Of a stretch of 64,000 nt of DNA, positions 36,225 through 44,528 are shown in pieces. Made by a program: the position numbers and the translations under genes. This DNA comes from DDH964 sp963806685 (GTDB taxonomy: Bacteria; Desulfobacterota; Desulfuromonadia; Desulfuromonadales; DDH964). Numbering within the stretch: the first letter of the stretch is position 1; each line of letters begins with the position of its first letter. The stretch is taken from the NCBI GenBank assembly GCA_963806685.1, contig CAWDZB010000005.1, forward strand, positions 79,570 to 143,569, written 5' to 3'. The notes below the pieces were generated by a model. That model saw only the letters and a program-made list of their open reading frames with translations. It was not told where the DNA came from and did not search any database.

Positions 36225-37575
36225 TCAGTCTCCGGTGACCGCCACGATCGCCTCCCAGGCGATGTCGAGCAGGTCCGCCAGCTCGTCCTCGGCGATGGTC
36301 AGCGGCGGCATGAAGTAGACGACGTTGCCCAAGGGGCGCAGCAGCGCCCCGCGGGCCAGGGCCTCGCGGTAGACCGCCAGGCCGCGGCGCTCCTGCCAGG
36401 GATAGGGGGTCTTGCTGGCCCGGTCCTGCACCAGTTCGACGGCGGCGACCATGCCGCAGCGGCGGAACTCGCCGACCTGCGGCAGGGCAGTGAAGCGTTT
36501 CTCGGCGGCAGCGAACTGGGCCATGCGCGGCTCCAGCCGCTCGAGGATCCGCTCCTCCTCGAAGATGTTCAACACCTCCACGGCGACCGCACAGGCCAAG
36601 AGGGTTGCCCGAGTAGGAGTGGGAGTGGAGGAAGGCCTTCATGGTCGCGTAGTCGTCGTAGAAGGCAGAATAGATCTCCTCCGTGGCCAGGGTCACGGCC
36701 AGCGGCAGGTAGCCGCCGGTGATCCCCTTCGAGAGGCACATCAAATCGGGGCTCACCCCGGCATGCTCGTTGGCGAAGAGCCGCCCGGTGCGGCCAAAGC
36801 CGACGGCGATCTCGTCGGCGATGTAATGGACGTCGCAGCGGCTGCACAGTTCGCGCAGCTTGCGCAGGTAGACGGGCGGATAGACGCGCATGCCGGCCGC
36901 GCCCTGGATCAACGGCTCGACGATCACCCCGGCGATCTGCTCGTGTTCGGCGAGCAGCAGCCGCTCCAGGTGCTCGAAGCACTCGCCTCTACAGCTGTCG
37001 CGCTGCTTGCCGTAGGGGCAGCGGAAGCAGTCCGGCCCCTGGACCTGGAAGCCGTCGAGGAGGATCGGCCGGTAGATGGAGCGGTAGAGGTCGCAGCCGC
37101 TCACCGACAGGGCGCCGATGGTTTCGCCATGGTAGGCGTCGGTCAGGGAGACGAAGCGGGTCTTCTGGCGCACGCCGACCTGCTGCCAGTACTGGAAACT
37201 CATCTTCAGCGCCACCTCCACCGCCGAGGAGCCGTTGTCGGCGAAGAAGACCCGGGTCAGTCCCGGCGGCGCCAGCGCGCAGAGGCGGGCCGCCAGTTCC
37301 ACGGCGGGCTGGTGGGTGAAGCCGGCGAAGATGTGGTGGGCAACCTTGCCGGCTTGCTCGGAAAGGGCGCGGTTGAGGCGCGGGTGGTTGTGGCCGAAGA
37401 GGTTGACCCACCAGGAGGAGACGCCGTCGAGGATGCGGTTGCCGTCGTAGTCGATCAGGTAGCACCCCTCACCGCGGGCGATGGGCAGCGGCGGCAGGGT
37501 CTCGTGGTCCTTCTGCTGGGTGCAGGGGTGCCAGACATGGGCGGCGTCGAGTTTCAGCAGTTCTTCTTTGGTCAT
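36225..37575 (-). CDS. bioA: Adenosylmethionine-8-amino-7-oxononanoate aminotransferase, one frameshift
   Basis: Two frames together give about 449 residues, the normal BioA length. Frame one covers residues 1-326: HVWHPCTQQKDHETLPPL at the start, DGVSSWWVNLFGHNHPRLN, VFFADNGSSAVEVALKMSFQ and the PLP lysine region LSKGITGGYLPLAVTLA. The frame breaks at 36597: one extra C on the plus strand turns SYSGNPL-ACAVAVEVL into a false tail, and the correct reading continues from 36596 to TGD at 36225. BioA makes DAPA from KAPA using SAM as amino donor. It is the third gene of a bioB-bioD-bioA set, 258 bp after bioD. Confidence 0.9.
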
Positions 37576-37599
37576 GGGCTTAATAGTCCAAGGCGGTTC

Positions 37600-37770
37600 A
37601 CCACGAAGGGCACGAAGGGCACGAAGAAAAGCAAAACCAGTAATTTAGCCTCATGATTTACTTCATGATTTAAGGTCTGGATTTCAATCATGAGGAAATT
37701 ATGAGGCCGAAAAAAGATTTCGGGTTTGGCCTTAACCTTCGTGTCCTTCGTGATCTTCTCGGCGAGGAAG
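37600..37770. repeat. Intergenic inverted repeat with CACGAAGG units (bioD-bioA gap)
   Basis: ACCACGAAGGGCACGAAGGG near 37601-37620 recurs inverted as CCTTCGTGTCCTTCGTGATC near 37737-37756, around an AT-rich core with repeated ATGATTTA/TCATGA words. Units of this kind are common dispersed intergenic repeats in environmental bacteria. It splits bioD from bioA without a gene in the gap. Confidence 0.65.
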
Positions 37771-37833
37771 TTTTTGTTTATAGATTAGATGTTTGTCTCT
37801 ATTTCCAGAGAAACAACTTCATCCCGGAATTGC

Positions 37834-38562
37834 TCAGGACACCCCCAGCGCCGACAGCAGCCAGGGAAGGGTGGGGAGGCGCTCCAGCTCGTCGGCCAGG
37901 GCCAGCACCTTCTCCCGCTCATCGCCGGCGACCCGCGGCAGCACGCCGAGCAGGTCCGCCGAGGCCAGCGAGGCGAGGGTGTGCGGCGCACTCTCCTCGG
38001 CGAGGTCGGGCCGTTCGGGGAGGCCGTTGACCAGGAATCCGGCCAGCGGCAGGCCCATGGTCCGCGCGGTGAACAGCGTCAGCAGGGTGTGGTTGATGGT
38101 TCCCAGCCCGGAGCGGCAGACGGTGAGCAGCGGCAGGCCGCTGTCGCGCACCAGGTCGGCCACCAGGTAGCCGCCGGCGAGCGGCACCATCAGCCCTCCG
38201 CAGCCCTCGACGATCAGGAACTGGTGTTCACGGCCAAGGCGGGTGATCGGCTCCACCAGGCTCTCCGGGGCGATGCGCGTCCCCTCCTGCTCGGCGGCGA
38301 CCGCCGGGGCCAGCGGCAGGCGCAGCCGCAGCGGCGCGAGGAGCGCGTCATCCTGTTCGCTCTGGGCACCGAAGCGCAGCAGCTCGGCGTCGGGGCCGGG
38401 GTGGGAAGGGTCCTCGACGCCGCTCTCCACCGGCTTGCAGACCGCGACGTCGATCCCGCGGCGGCGCAGGAAGCGGGCGAGGGCGGCGGCGACCAGGGTC
38501 TTGCCGACGCCGGTGTCGGTGCCGGTGACGAACAGGCCGCGGATGATGGGATCAGCAGTCAC
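37834..38562 (-). CDS. bioD: Dethiobiotin synthetase
   Basis: 242 residues starting at GTG 38562 with AGGAGGTGA eight bases upstream; it overlaps the end of bioB by 11 bp. The P-loop GLFVTGTDTGVGKTLVAAAL is diagnostic, followed by CKPVESGVEDPSHPGPDAEL (DAPA/carbamate contact) and VEGCGGLMVPLAGGYLVADL. BioD closes the ureido ring of dethiobiotin from DAPA, CO2 and ATP. It is the middle gene of the biotin operon and should share the BirA-type control upstream of bioB. Confidence 0.94.
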   Translation of the reverse strand: MTADPIIRGLFVTGTDTGVGKTLVAAALARFLRRRGIDVAVCKPVESGVEDPSHPGPDAELLRFGAQSEQDDALLAPLRLRLPLAPAVAAEQEGTRIAPESLVEPITRLGREHQFLIVEGCGGLMVPLAGGYLVADLVRDSGLPLLTVCRSGLGTINHTLLTLFTARTMGLPLAGFLVNGLPERPDLAEESAPHTLASLASADLLGVLPRVAGDEREKVLALADELERLPTLPWLLSALGVS

Positions 38563-39544
38563 AGAGGGTCACCTCCGCGTCGCGCAGCATCTGCAGGTCG
38601 GTCTCCCGGTCCCGCCCCCTGGTGGTCAGGTAGTTGCCGACCATGGTGCCGCTCGCCCCGGCCATGAAGATCCAGGATTGGAATTCGCGCAGGTTCGGCT
38701 CGCGGCCCCCGCAGACGCTGATCCGCCGGTCAGGGAGGAAGTAGCGGAACAGGGCGATGATCCGCAGGCAGTCCATCGGCGTGAGGTGGGCCGCGCCTTC
38801 GAGACGGGTCCCCGGCACCGGGTTGAGGAAGTTGAGGGGGACCGAGTCCACCGCCAGCTCGCGCAGGGTCATGGCGAGCTCGACCCGCTGGGCAGGGGAT
38901 TCACCGAGGCCGAAGATGCCGCCGCAGCAGACTTTCATTCCGGCGCCCTTGGCGACGCGCACGGTGGCGACGTCCTCCTCGTAGTCGTGGGTGGAGCAGA
39001 TCTCCGGAAAGAAGGAGCGGGCGGTTTCCAGGTTGTGGTGGTAGGTGACGCAGCCGGCCGTCGCCAGCTCCCGCGCGGTCGCCTCGTCGAGGATGCCCAG
39101 CGATGCCGAGGGGTCGATGCCGCCGAGAGCGCGGATTTCCCGCAGCGCCTCGAGGATGGTCGCGAACTCGGCGCCGGGGGTGACGCGGGTGCCGCTGGTG
39201 ACGATGCCGTAGCAATGCGATCCTTCGTCGAGGGCCTGGCGGGCCCCGGCGATTATCTCCGCCACCGGCTTCAGGGGGTAGACCGGGGCGGCGGTGCGGG
39301 CATGGGCCGACTGGGCGCAGAAGGCGCAGTTCTCGGCGCAGCGCCCCGACTTGGCGTTGATGATCGAGCAGAGCTCGGCGCGGTCGCCGAAGTGCTCCTC
39401 GCGAAGGGCATGGGCGCCGGCGAAGAGGCGCGTCAACTCAGCCCCGCGGGCGCCGAGGATGGCCAGCCCCTCGGCCTCGCTCGGCGCTTCACCGGCCCGG
39501 ACTCGGGCGGTCAACTGGTCGATTTCCTGGAAAGAAAGGCTCAC
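38552..39544 (-). CDS. bioB: Biotin synthase (radical SAM)
   Basis: 330 residues from GTG 39544, with GGGAG upstream. An in-frame ATG at 39631 is rejected because it lies inside the operator and ahead of the promoter. The radical SAM cluster motif CAENCAFCAQS is near residues 66-76, and later ones are YHHNLETARSFFPEICSTHD, GLGESPAQRVELAMTL and NFLNPVPGTRLEG. BioB inserts sulfur into dethiobiotin using two iron-sulfur clusters. It is the first gene of the operon. Length and motifs are normal; no sign of damage. Confidence 0.95.
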   Translation of the reverse strand: MSLSFQEIDQLTARVRAGEAPSEAEGLAILGARGAELTRLFAGAHALREEHFGDRAELCSIINAKSGRCAENCAFCAQSAHARTAAPVYPLKPVAEIIAGARQALDEGSHCYGIVTSGTRVTPGAEFATILEALREIRALGGIDPSASLGILDEATARELATAGCVTYHHNLETARSFFPEICSTHDYEEDVATVRVAKGAGMKVCCGGIFGLGESPAQRVELAMTLRELAVDSVPLNFLNPVPGTRLEGAAHLTPMDCLRIIALFRYFLPDRRISVCGGREPNLREFQSWIFMAGASGTMVGNYLTTRGRDRETDLQMLRDAEVTLCDC

Positions 39545-39577
39545 AGTGGGTACTCCCGTGGCAAAAGGTTGGTTCGG

Positions 39578-39631
39578 ATTATCGGGGAGGGGGAGGGATT
39601 TGTCAACCGGCAACCGGTCGTGGGTTGACAA
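39578..39631 (-). promoter_or_regulatory. BirA operator and sigma-70 promoter of the biotin operon
   Basis: TTGTCAACC at 39600-39608 and GGTTGACAA at 39623-39631 form a perfect 9 bp inverted repeat with a 14 bp spacer, matching the bacterial BirA site (TTGT-AACC-N14/15/16-GGTT-ACAA). On the minus strand TTGACA (39606-39601), 17 bases, then GATAAT (39583-39578) make a near-consensus promoter whose -35 box is inside the operator, so biotin-loaded BirA would block RNA polymerase. Transcription would start near 39571, 27 bases before the GTG. Confidence 0.88.
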
Positions 39632-39656
39632 TCGATTACATGATTAGGTCGGATTC

Positions 39657-40235
39657 TCAGCTGAGGAGGTTTCCCCTTTGAAAATGGGGCGCTAAAGAGG
39701 ACTTAAAATCGGCGGGTCTCGTCCCGCCGGACGAGTTACTTTTCTGATTCGGCTTAGAAAAGTAACCAAAAGAGCCCGGGCTGCCGCCGGCATGGGGACG
39801 CGGCGGGCGGAGCATCCGAGTTGCCCTTGGTGAGGTAGGAACGGCGCGTCTTCGTTTGCTCCATCTGCACAAGGTGGTGGTCGTTCCGGCATGCTCAATG
39901 CGGAGCGAACTCCGGCGCTGCCAGGTTTTTTCAGCTTTTAAAACACCCGAGCCTCTGACCACGCAGAATGGAGTTGCCGAGCAGTACGGAGCAGACAATC
40001 TCTGATCGGAGACGCGATTGTCACCACGGAGCGCTGACAGTCTTGGGTGGTGCAACGGTTGTTCAAAGCTCTGCAAACTCGCGAACGGATGCCCCCCGCA
40101 GGGGAAGGCGATTTTTGCTTGCTTTTTGTTGCCGCCTGGACAAAAAGTAAGGCGCCTGGCGGGGCGCGTCCCGCCGATTCGGGTTGGTCGCCCAGGCAGG
40201 AAAAGTTTACTGCGAGGAGAAGTCATTCCCCCTTC
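39657..40235. repeat. Structured dispersed repeat, copy A (~0.58 kb)
   Basis: This stretch recurs in inverted orientation at 47620-48215. Left end: hairpin GGCGGG(N6)CCCGCC at 39711-39728, then GTTACTTTTCT and AGAAAAGTAAC at 39735-39766. Right end, inverted: hairpin CTTTTTGT and ACAAAAAG at 40122-40147, then GGCGGGGCGCGTCCCGCC at 40158-40175. The two ends are diverged inverted copies of each other. The ORFs inside have no real protein character. It is neither a known IS nor a gene; it may be a MITE-like or RNA-forming element. Confidence 0.75.
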
Positions 40236-40389
40236 CGTAAGGGAGGACATTGGAACCAGCCGAAAATCCGACCTAATCAGGAACAATTATGAGGAATTAC
40301 CATTTAGTGGCTATTGGTTCTCATATCGTATTGACAGCGTTCGGTGAGGATGTTAAAACAACATCTCATTTTAATCGATGTGAGGGGTT

Positions 40390-40956
40390 ATGGTTAAAAA
40401 ACTGATCGGCCGCAAGCTCAAGGCCACCCGCCTGAAAAACGACATGACGATCCAGGAACTGGCCGAGAGGTCGCGGGTCTCGTCCAACATGATTTCCCGG
40501 ATCGAACGGGGTCTGACCATCCCCTCGGTGGAGATCCTGATGAAGCTCGCCGGAGCCTTCGGCATGAGCATCAACTACTTCGTCGAGGAGGCCTCCCACG
40601 GCAGCACCGTGGTCCGTACCCGCAAGGGGGAGGGGCAGCCGATCTTCTTCTTCGAGGACAAACACCAGATCACCAGCCTCACCCAGGGAATCCGCGATCC
40701 GAGCTTCGCCGTCTTCTACGACACCCTGGAGCAGGACTGCAGCAGCGGCGAAGGGGGCATGGTGCACACCGGGGAGGAGTTCGCCCTGGTGCTCAGCGGG
40801 CGGCTGGAATTCTTCATCGAGGAGGAGAGCTACCTCCTCGGCGAGGGGGATTCGCTGACCTTCAAGGCCTCCCTGCCGCACCGCTGGCGCAACCGCCACG
40901 ACGGCCAGACCCTGGTGATGTGGGTCGTCTCTCCGGCCCCCAACCTCGCCCAGTAA
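40390..40956 (+). CDS. XRE-cupin transcriptional regulator, copy 1
   Basis: 188 residues with GAGGGG before ATG. An N-terminal XRE helix-turn-helix (about residues 8-65; TIQELAERSRVSSNMISRIE is the HTH) is joined to a C-terminal cupin sensor domain (about 110-185; MVHTGEEFALVLSGRLEFFI and GEGDSLTFKASLPHRW). Such MerR/PuuR-type XRE-cupin regulators control uptake or catabolism of small metabolites. It is followed 25 bp later by a paralogue with almost the same DNA-binding domain, so both should recognise similar sites. It lies just after repeat copy A. Ligand unknown. Confidence 0.88.
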   Translation: MVKKLIGRKLKATRLKNDMTIQELAERSRVSSNMISRIERGLTIPSVEILMKLAGAFGMSINYFVEEASHGSTVVRTRKGEGQPIFFFEDKHQITSLTQGIRDPSFAVFYDTLEQDCSSGEGGMVHTGEEFALVLSGRLEFFIEEESYLLGEGDSLTFKASLPHRWRNRHDGQTLVMWVVSPAPNLAQ

Positions 40957-40981
40957 CCCCATCGCCCCTGGAGAGAACGGG

Positions 40982-41548
40982 ATGAAGATCAAGAAGATCG
41001 TCGGCAAGAAGCTGAAGACCATCCGTCTCAAGAACGATTTGACCATCCAGGCGCTGGCGGAACGCTCGCGGGTCTCCTCGAACATGATCTCCCGCATCGA
41101 GCGCGGGCTGACCATCCCCTCGGTGGAGATCCTGATGAAGCTCGCCGGGGTCTTCGACAAGAGCATCAACTATTTCGTCGAAGAGGTCGTCACCACGCAC
41201 GAAATCGTCCATACCGTGCCCGGCAAGCGGGACAAGACGGTCTATGACGACGAGTACAACATGCAGACCGAGTCCTTCACCTCGGGGCTGCGCGACCCCC
41301 AGTTCACCTCCTTCTTCTGCACGGTGAAAAAGGGGGGGACCAGCGGCGAAGAGAACATGTACCATCCCGGGGATGAGCTGATTGTCGTCCTCGACGGCAA
41401 GCTCCAGGTGACCATCGCCGGCGAAACCCACATCCTCGGTTCCGGGGAGAGCCTCTCTTTCAAGTCGCATTTGCCGCACCGATGGGATAATATCGGCGAC
41501 GACGACGCCAAGGTGATCTGGACCCTGTCGCCCTTCACCACCATCTGA
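40982..41548 (+). CDS. XRE-cupin transcriptional regulator, copy 2
   Basis: 188 residues, GGAGAGAACGGG then ATG. The XRE domain (about residues 8-65) is nearly identical to copy 1 across RSRVSSNMISRIERGLTIPS and VEILMKLAG, while the cupin half is clearly diverged (YHPGDELIVVLDGKLQVTI; GSGESLSFKSHLPHRW). This is a tandem duplication in which DNA binding is kept and ligand sensing has drifted. The two may form mixed dimers or compete for one operator. Length equals copy 1. Confidence 0.88.
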   Translation: MKIKKIVGKKLKTIRLKNDLTIQALAERSRVSSNMISRIERGLTIPSVEILMKLAGVFDKSINYFVEEVVTTHEIVHTVPGKRDKTVYDDEYNMQTESFTSGLRDPQFTSFFCTVKKGGTSGEENMYHPGDELIVVLDGKLQVTIAGETHILGSGESLSFKSHLPHRWDNIGDDDAKVIWTLSPFTTI

Positions 41549-41571
41549 CTCTCCCATTCTCACGGTAGACC

Positions 41572-42867
41572 ATGGCCCTCTTCAAGAAGTTCTTTGCGCC
41601 CGCCGATCCCCTCTCCTCCCTGCGCAAGTCGTTCTCCCGCGGCCAGTGGGCGGACGTCATCGCCCTCGGCAAAGGCATCGATCCCGGCTCCCTCGCCGAG
41701 GAGGCCGGCGCCGAGTTGGCCGACCTGCTCCGGCAGGCCGGCGACCGCCTGGCCGCGCTGAACCTGTCCGAGGCCGAGGCCTTCCTGCGCTGCGGGGACG
41801 AGCTGCGCGCCCGGGAGCACCTGGTGCTCGCCGAATCGCTGACCGAGGATGCCGCCCTGCGCGAGCGGGTCCGCGAGCTGCGCGCCAGCCAGGCACCTCC
41901 TCCCCGGACGGCCCCGGAGCCGGCGCCGGCCCCGGCCGCAGCCGAGCCCGCCCACGGCTGCGGCGGCAGCTGCGGGCCCCAGGGCTGTGGCCCGCAGCTC
42001 GAGGAAGAACCGGCCCCGACCGCGGATGCGGATCTCGATCTCGATACCCGCCTGGAGCTCTGCCTCGGCGGCTATCCCGAGGGTGCCGTGGATCGCTACC
42101 TGGCCCTCGGCGTGGCGCTGAAGCAGGCGGTGGTCCTTGCCCACGGCGGCGAGCGGGACGCGGCCCTGGAAGCCTTCGCCGTGGTTCCGGAAGCGGAGCG
42201 GGGGGAAGATTTCCACTACGAACGCGGCGTGCTCCTCGCCCACAGCGGCGAGGTCGAAGGCGCCGCCGGCGATCTGCAGCGCTGTCTGCAGCTCGCTCCC
42301 CGCCATCCCCTGGCCGGGGAGGTGCTCTTCAACCTGCTGCTCGGCGCCGGGCGCTTCGAGGAGGCCGGCGTCCTGCTCGAGGAACTCGCTGCAGGCGGCC
42401 AGGATGTGGGCTTCTGCCTCGCCCGCCGGGCGATCCTCGCCGCGGTGCTGGGCGACTTCGAGCGGTCTCTGGCCGATGCCGAGGCGGCTTTCGAAGCCGG
42501 CAACCGCGAGGGGGAGCTGCTGCTCCTCTTCGGCCAGCTGCTGGAGCGGAACGGCCGTCTCGACCAGGCGGAAAAGGTCTACGCCATGACCGGCGGCGGT
42601 GCCGGCTGCGGCGGCGGCGGGATGCCCGTCGCCCTCGCCGAATTCTTGCTGCGCCAGAAGCGCCAGCTCGGCCGGGTGGTGGAGAGCTTCAAGGGACTCT
42701 GGAACCAGGAGCCGACCAATCCGCTGTGGATGCTGCGCACCGGCCAGGCCTACCTGGCGATGGGCTCCACCGAGCAGGGGCGGAAACTGGTCCGCGCCGT
42801 GCTGGAGCGGCCGGATGCCCCCGAGGAACTGCGCGAGGAGGCCCGCCAGGGCCTCGACGCCGATTGA
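41572..42867 (+). CDS. TPR-like protein with a Cys-Gly cluster
   Basis: 431 residues, strongly alanine/leucine/glutamate-rich and helical. Repeats of TPR type run through residues 200-425 (EAFAVVPEAERGEDFHYERG, then LQLAPRHPLAGEVLFNLLLG, FCLARRAILAAVLGDFERSL, LLLLFGQLLERNGRLDQAEK). The first 120 residues also look like degenerate repeats. Between them a proline/alanine linker carries HGCGGSCGPQGCGPQ (about residues 128-142), with a further CGGGGMP near residue 345; such clusters can bind metal or iron-sulfur. No signal peptide, so cytoplasmic. Family not recognised. It follows the XRE-cupin genes by 24 bp and could be cotranscribed. Confidence 0.78.
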   Translation: MALFKKFFAPADPLSSLRKSFSRGQWADVIALGKGIDPGSLAEEAGAELADLLRQAGDRLAALNLSEAEAFLRCGDELRAREHLVLAESLTEDAALRERVRELRASQAPPPRTAPEPAPAPAAAEPAHGCGGSCGPQGCGPQLEEEPAPTADADLDLDTRLELCLGGYPEGAVDRYLALGVALKQAVVLAHGGERDAALEAFAVVPEAERGEDFHYERGVLLAHSGEVEGAAGDLQRCLQLAPRHPLAGEVLFNLLLGAGRFEEAGVLLEELAAGGQDVGFCLARRAILAAVLGDFERSLADAEAAFEAGNREGELLLLFGQLLERNGRLDQAEKVYAMTGGGAGCGGGGMPVALAEFLLRQKRQLGRVVESFKGLWNQEPTNPLWMLRTGQAYLAMGSTEQGRKLVRAVLERPDAPEELREEARQGLDAD

Positions 42868-42902
42868 CAACCCTGATCAGGATGATTACCGGGATCCGGC
42901 TA

Positions 42903-42930
42903 TTGACAGCCTTTTGCTGCTCGTTATAGT
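42903..42930 (+). promoter_or_regulatory. Sigma-70 promoter of the HU gene
   Basis: TTGACA at 42903-42908, 16 bp, then TATAGT at 42925-42930, giving a leader of about 65 bases before the HU start codon. Confidence 0.72.
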
Positions 42931-43001
42931 TGACCTGTCCGGAAGGATTTCCGGTTGCCGCCGCGCGAAGGGCGGGGAATCATTCACATCAGGGAGGCGC
43001 T

Positions 43002-43277
43002 ATGAACAAGTCGGAACTTGTCGATGCCCTGGCAAGCGAAAAGAACCTGACCTACAAAAAAGCCGAAGAGATCGTCAATATCATCTTCGATTCGATGGCC
43101 TCCACCCTTGCCGACGGCGGACGGATCGAGATTCGCGGTTTCGGCAGCTTCGTGGTCAAGGACTATAAAGCCTACATGGGGCGCAACCCGAAGACCGGCG
43201 AGGTCATCAAGGTCAACCCCAAGAAACTTCCCTTCTTCAAGGTCGGCAAGGAACTGCGGGAGAAGGTCAATACCTGA
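43002..43277 (+). CDS. hup: HU-family DNA-binding protein
   Basis: 91 residues from ATG 43002 (AGGGAGG upstream). The HU/IHF signature is complete: MNKSELVDALASEKNLTYKK at the dimer start, then GRIEIRGFGSFVVKDYKAYM and the DNA-binding arm GRNPKTGEVIKVNPKKLPFF. HU dimers bend and compact DNA without strong sequence preference. Preceded by a good sigma-70 promoter and followed by a GC stem terminator, so monocistronic. Confidence 0.93.
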   Translation: MNKSELVDALASEKNLTYKKAEEIVNIIFDSMASTLADGGRIEIRGFGSFVVKDYKAYMGRNPKTGEVIKVNPKKLPFFKVGKELREKVNT

Positions 43278-43323
43278 CCGGTTCCCCGGCGCCTCCCCTC
43301 ATTCGCCACTGCAGCCCCTCCAT

Positions 43324-43360
43324 GCCCGGGACGGATCGGCCGCCATCCCGGGCCCTCGTT
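43324..43360 (+). terminator. Terminator after HU gene
   Basis: GCCCGGGA at 43324-43331 and TCCCGGGC at 43346-43353 pair perfectly, followed by CCTCGTTTG. The T-run is short, so efficiency is uncertain. Confidence 0.6.
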
Positions 43361-43592
43361 TGTCCGCCCCCCCTCAGTTAACCTGTCGCACTGCCGTTGT
43401 TTTTAATCAGAATGATGTTATAAGAAAGTTCTGGCCGCTCGCCGGGCGCCTTTTCGGCCCGCGGAACCGGGCCGCAGGAGCACGGCCGATGCGGCGAAAG
43501 GGGGTGAAGCCGCCATCGAGGGATGGTTTCAGGCAAGGCAAGAGGGACAGACGTTCGCTGCGTTCCATCAACCAGGAAGAGGAGGATTCATC

Positions 43593-44033
43593 ATGAAAAC
43601 GCTGTCGGCATCGGTAATGGTAGTGGTCGTCGCCTTGGGGCTGTTCTTCTGCTTCGGGTCGGGCATCGCCCAGGCCATGGACGAGATGAAGGACAAGGGG
43701 TCGATGATGATGGACAAAGACCATATGATGGACGACCAGAGCAAGATGATGATGGACAAGGGCCAGATGATGGTCGATAAGGGGATGATGATGAAAGAGG
43801 GGATGATGGATAAGGATCAGATGATGATGCAGGGCGATGACATGATGAAAGAGGGGGAAATGATGATGATGAATGACATGATGAAGGACGATGGAGAAAT
43901 GCTGATGAAAGATGGCAAGATGATGAAAGAAGGGGCCATGGACAAAGATATGATGATGAAGGAAGGGGAGATGATGATCAAGAGCGGGGAGATGATGAAG
44001 GAGAAGGGCAAGAAAATGATGGAAGGCATGTAA
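43593..44033 (+). CDS. Extremely methionine-rich secreted protein
   Basis: 146 residues with AGAGGAGG before ATG. A signal peptide (SVMVVVVALGLFFCFGSGIAQA, shown in part) is followed by about 118 residues made almost only of Met, Asp, Glu, Lys and Gly: 45 of 146 residues are methionine. Irregular units of 6-9 residues repeat, such as DKDHMMDDQSKMMMDKGQMM and MKEGEMMMMNDMMKDDG. There is one histidine and no mature cysteine. Not a known family to me. Met-rich periplasmic sequences bind Cu(I)/Ag(I) or scavenge oxidants, so such a role is possible; an amphipathic charged helix is another reading. Monocistronic, with its own terminator. Confidence 0.85.
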   Translation: MKTLSASVMVVVVALGLFFCFGSGIAQAMDEMKDKGSMMMDKDHMMDDQSKMMMDKGQMMVDKGMMMKEGMMDKDQMMMQGDDMMKEGEMMMMNDMMKDDGEMLMKDGKMMKEGAMDKDMMMKEGEMMIKSGEMMKEKGKKMMEGM

Positions 44034-44112
44034 TCCCGCCCTCCCTTCCCACCCCAGCTTTTTTGAAGGCGTTTAAAAGGAGACCTGCCTGCCAGGCCTC
44101 CCGCTCTGCCGA

Positions 44113-44141
44113 GGGCCCGGAATCGTTCCGGGCCCGTTTTA
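44113..44141 (+). terminator. Rho-independent terminator after Met-rich gene
   Basis: GGGCCCGGAA and TTCCGGGCCC form a perfect 10 bp stem with a 3-base loop, followed by GTTTTATT. Confidence 0.88.
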
Positions 44142-44177
44142 TTGCCTGACGCCCGCCAGCTTTACCACTGGGGATGC

Positions 44178-44528
44178 TCAGGCAACCTTGGTCTTGAACA
44201 TGGTCAGCAGCATCTTGAAGCGCTGTACGGCCCGCACCTTGTGGGAAATCCCACCGGGCATCAGCACGATCTCCCCGGCCTTCACCTGGCAGGGCTTGCC
44301 GCCAACGGTGATCTCCGCCACTCCGTCCAGCACCTGGATGAAGGCGTTGTACGGCACGGTGTGCTCGGAGAGCGCCTGCCCCGTGTCGAAGCTGAAGACG
44401 GTGAGGGTGCCGCTTTCATCCTGCAGCAGGGTGCGGCTGACGACCGAGCCCTCCTGGTAGGCGGTCATTTCGGCCAGGTTTTTCGGATCGGCGCCGGTGA
44501 CGGTCAGCTTGGTGGTTGTTTCGGCCAT
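44178..44528 (-). CDS. Cupin-domain protein
   Basis: 116 residues with AAGGAGG before ATG. A single cupin barrel covers most of it: FDTGQALSEHTVPYNAFIQV (motif 1, with a reduced H/E set) and VKAGEIVLMPGGISHKVRAV (motif 2, with the late histidine). Small cupins of this kind bind a metal and act as dioxygenases, isomerases or ligand sensors; the function here is unknown. It is transcribed toward the Met-rich gene terminator and shares no operon. The divergent sensor-kinase gene starts 316 bp away. Confidence 0.85.
   Translation of the reverse strand: MAETTTKLTVTGADPKNLAEMTAYQEGSVVSRTLLQDESGTLTVFSFDTGQALSEHTVPYNAFIQVLDGVAEITVGGKPCQVKAGEIVLMPGGISHKVRAVQRFKMLLTMFKTKVA

Noticed and set aside
39657..40286. 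Hypothetical proteins inside repeat copy A (and the like in copy B)
   Set aside because: Frames are open in several phases and follow the hairpins; better explained by a non-coding structured repeat.
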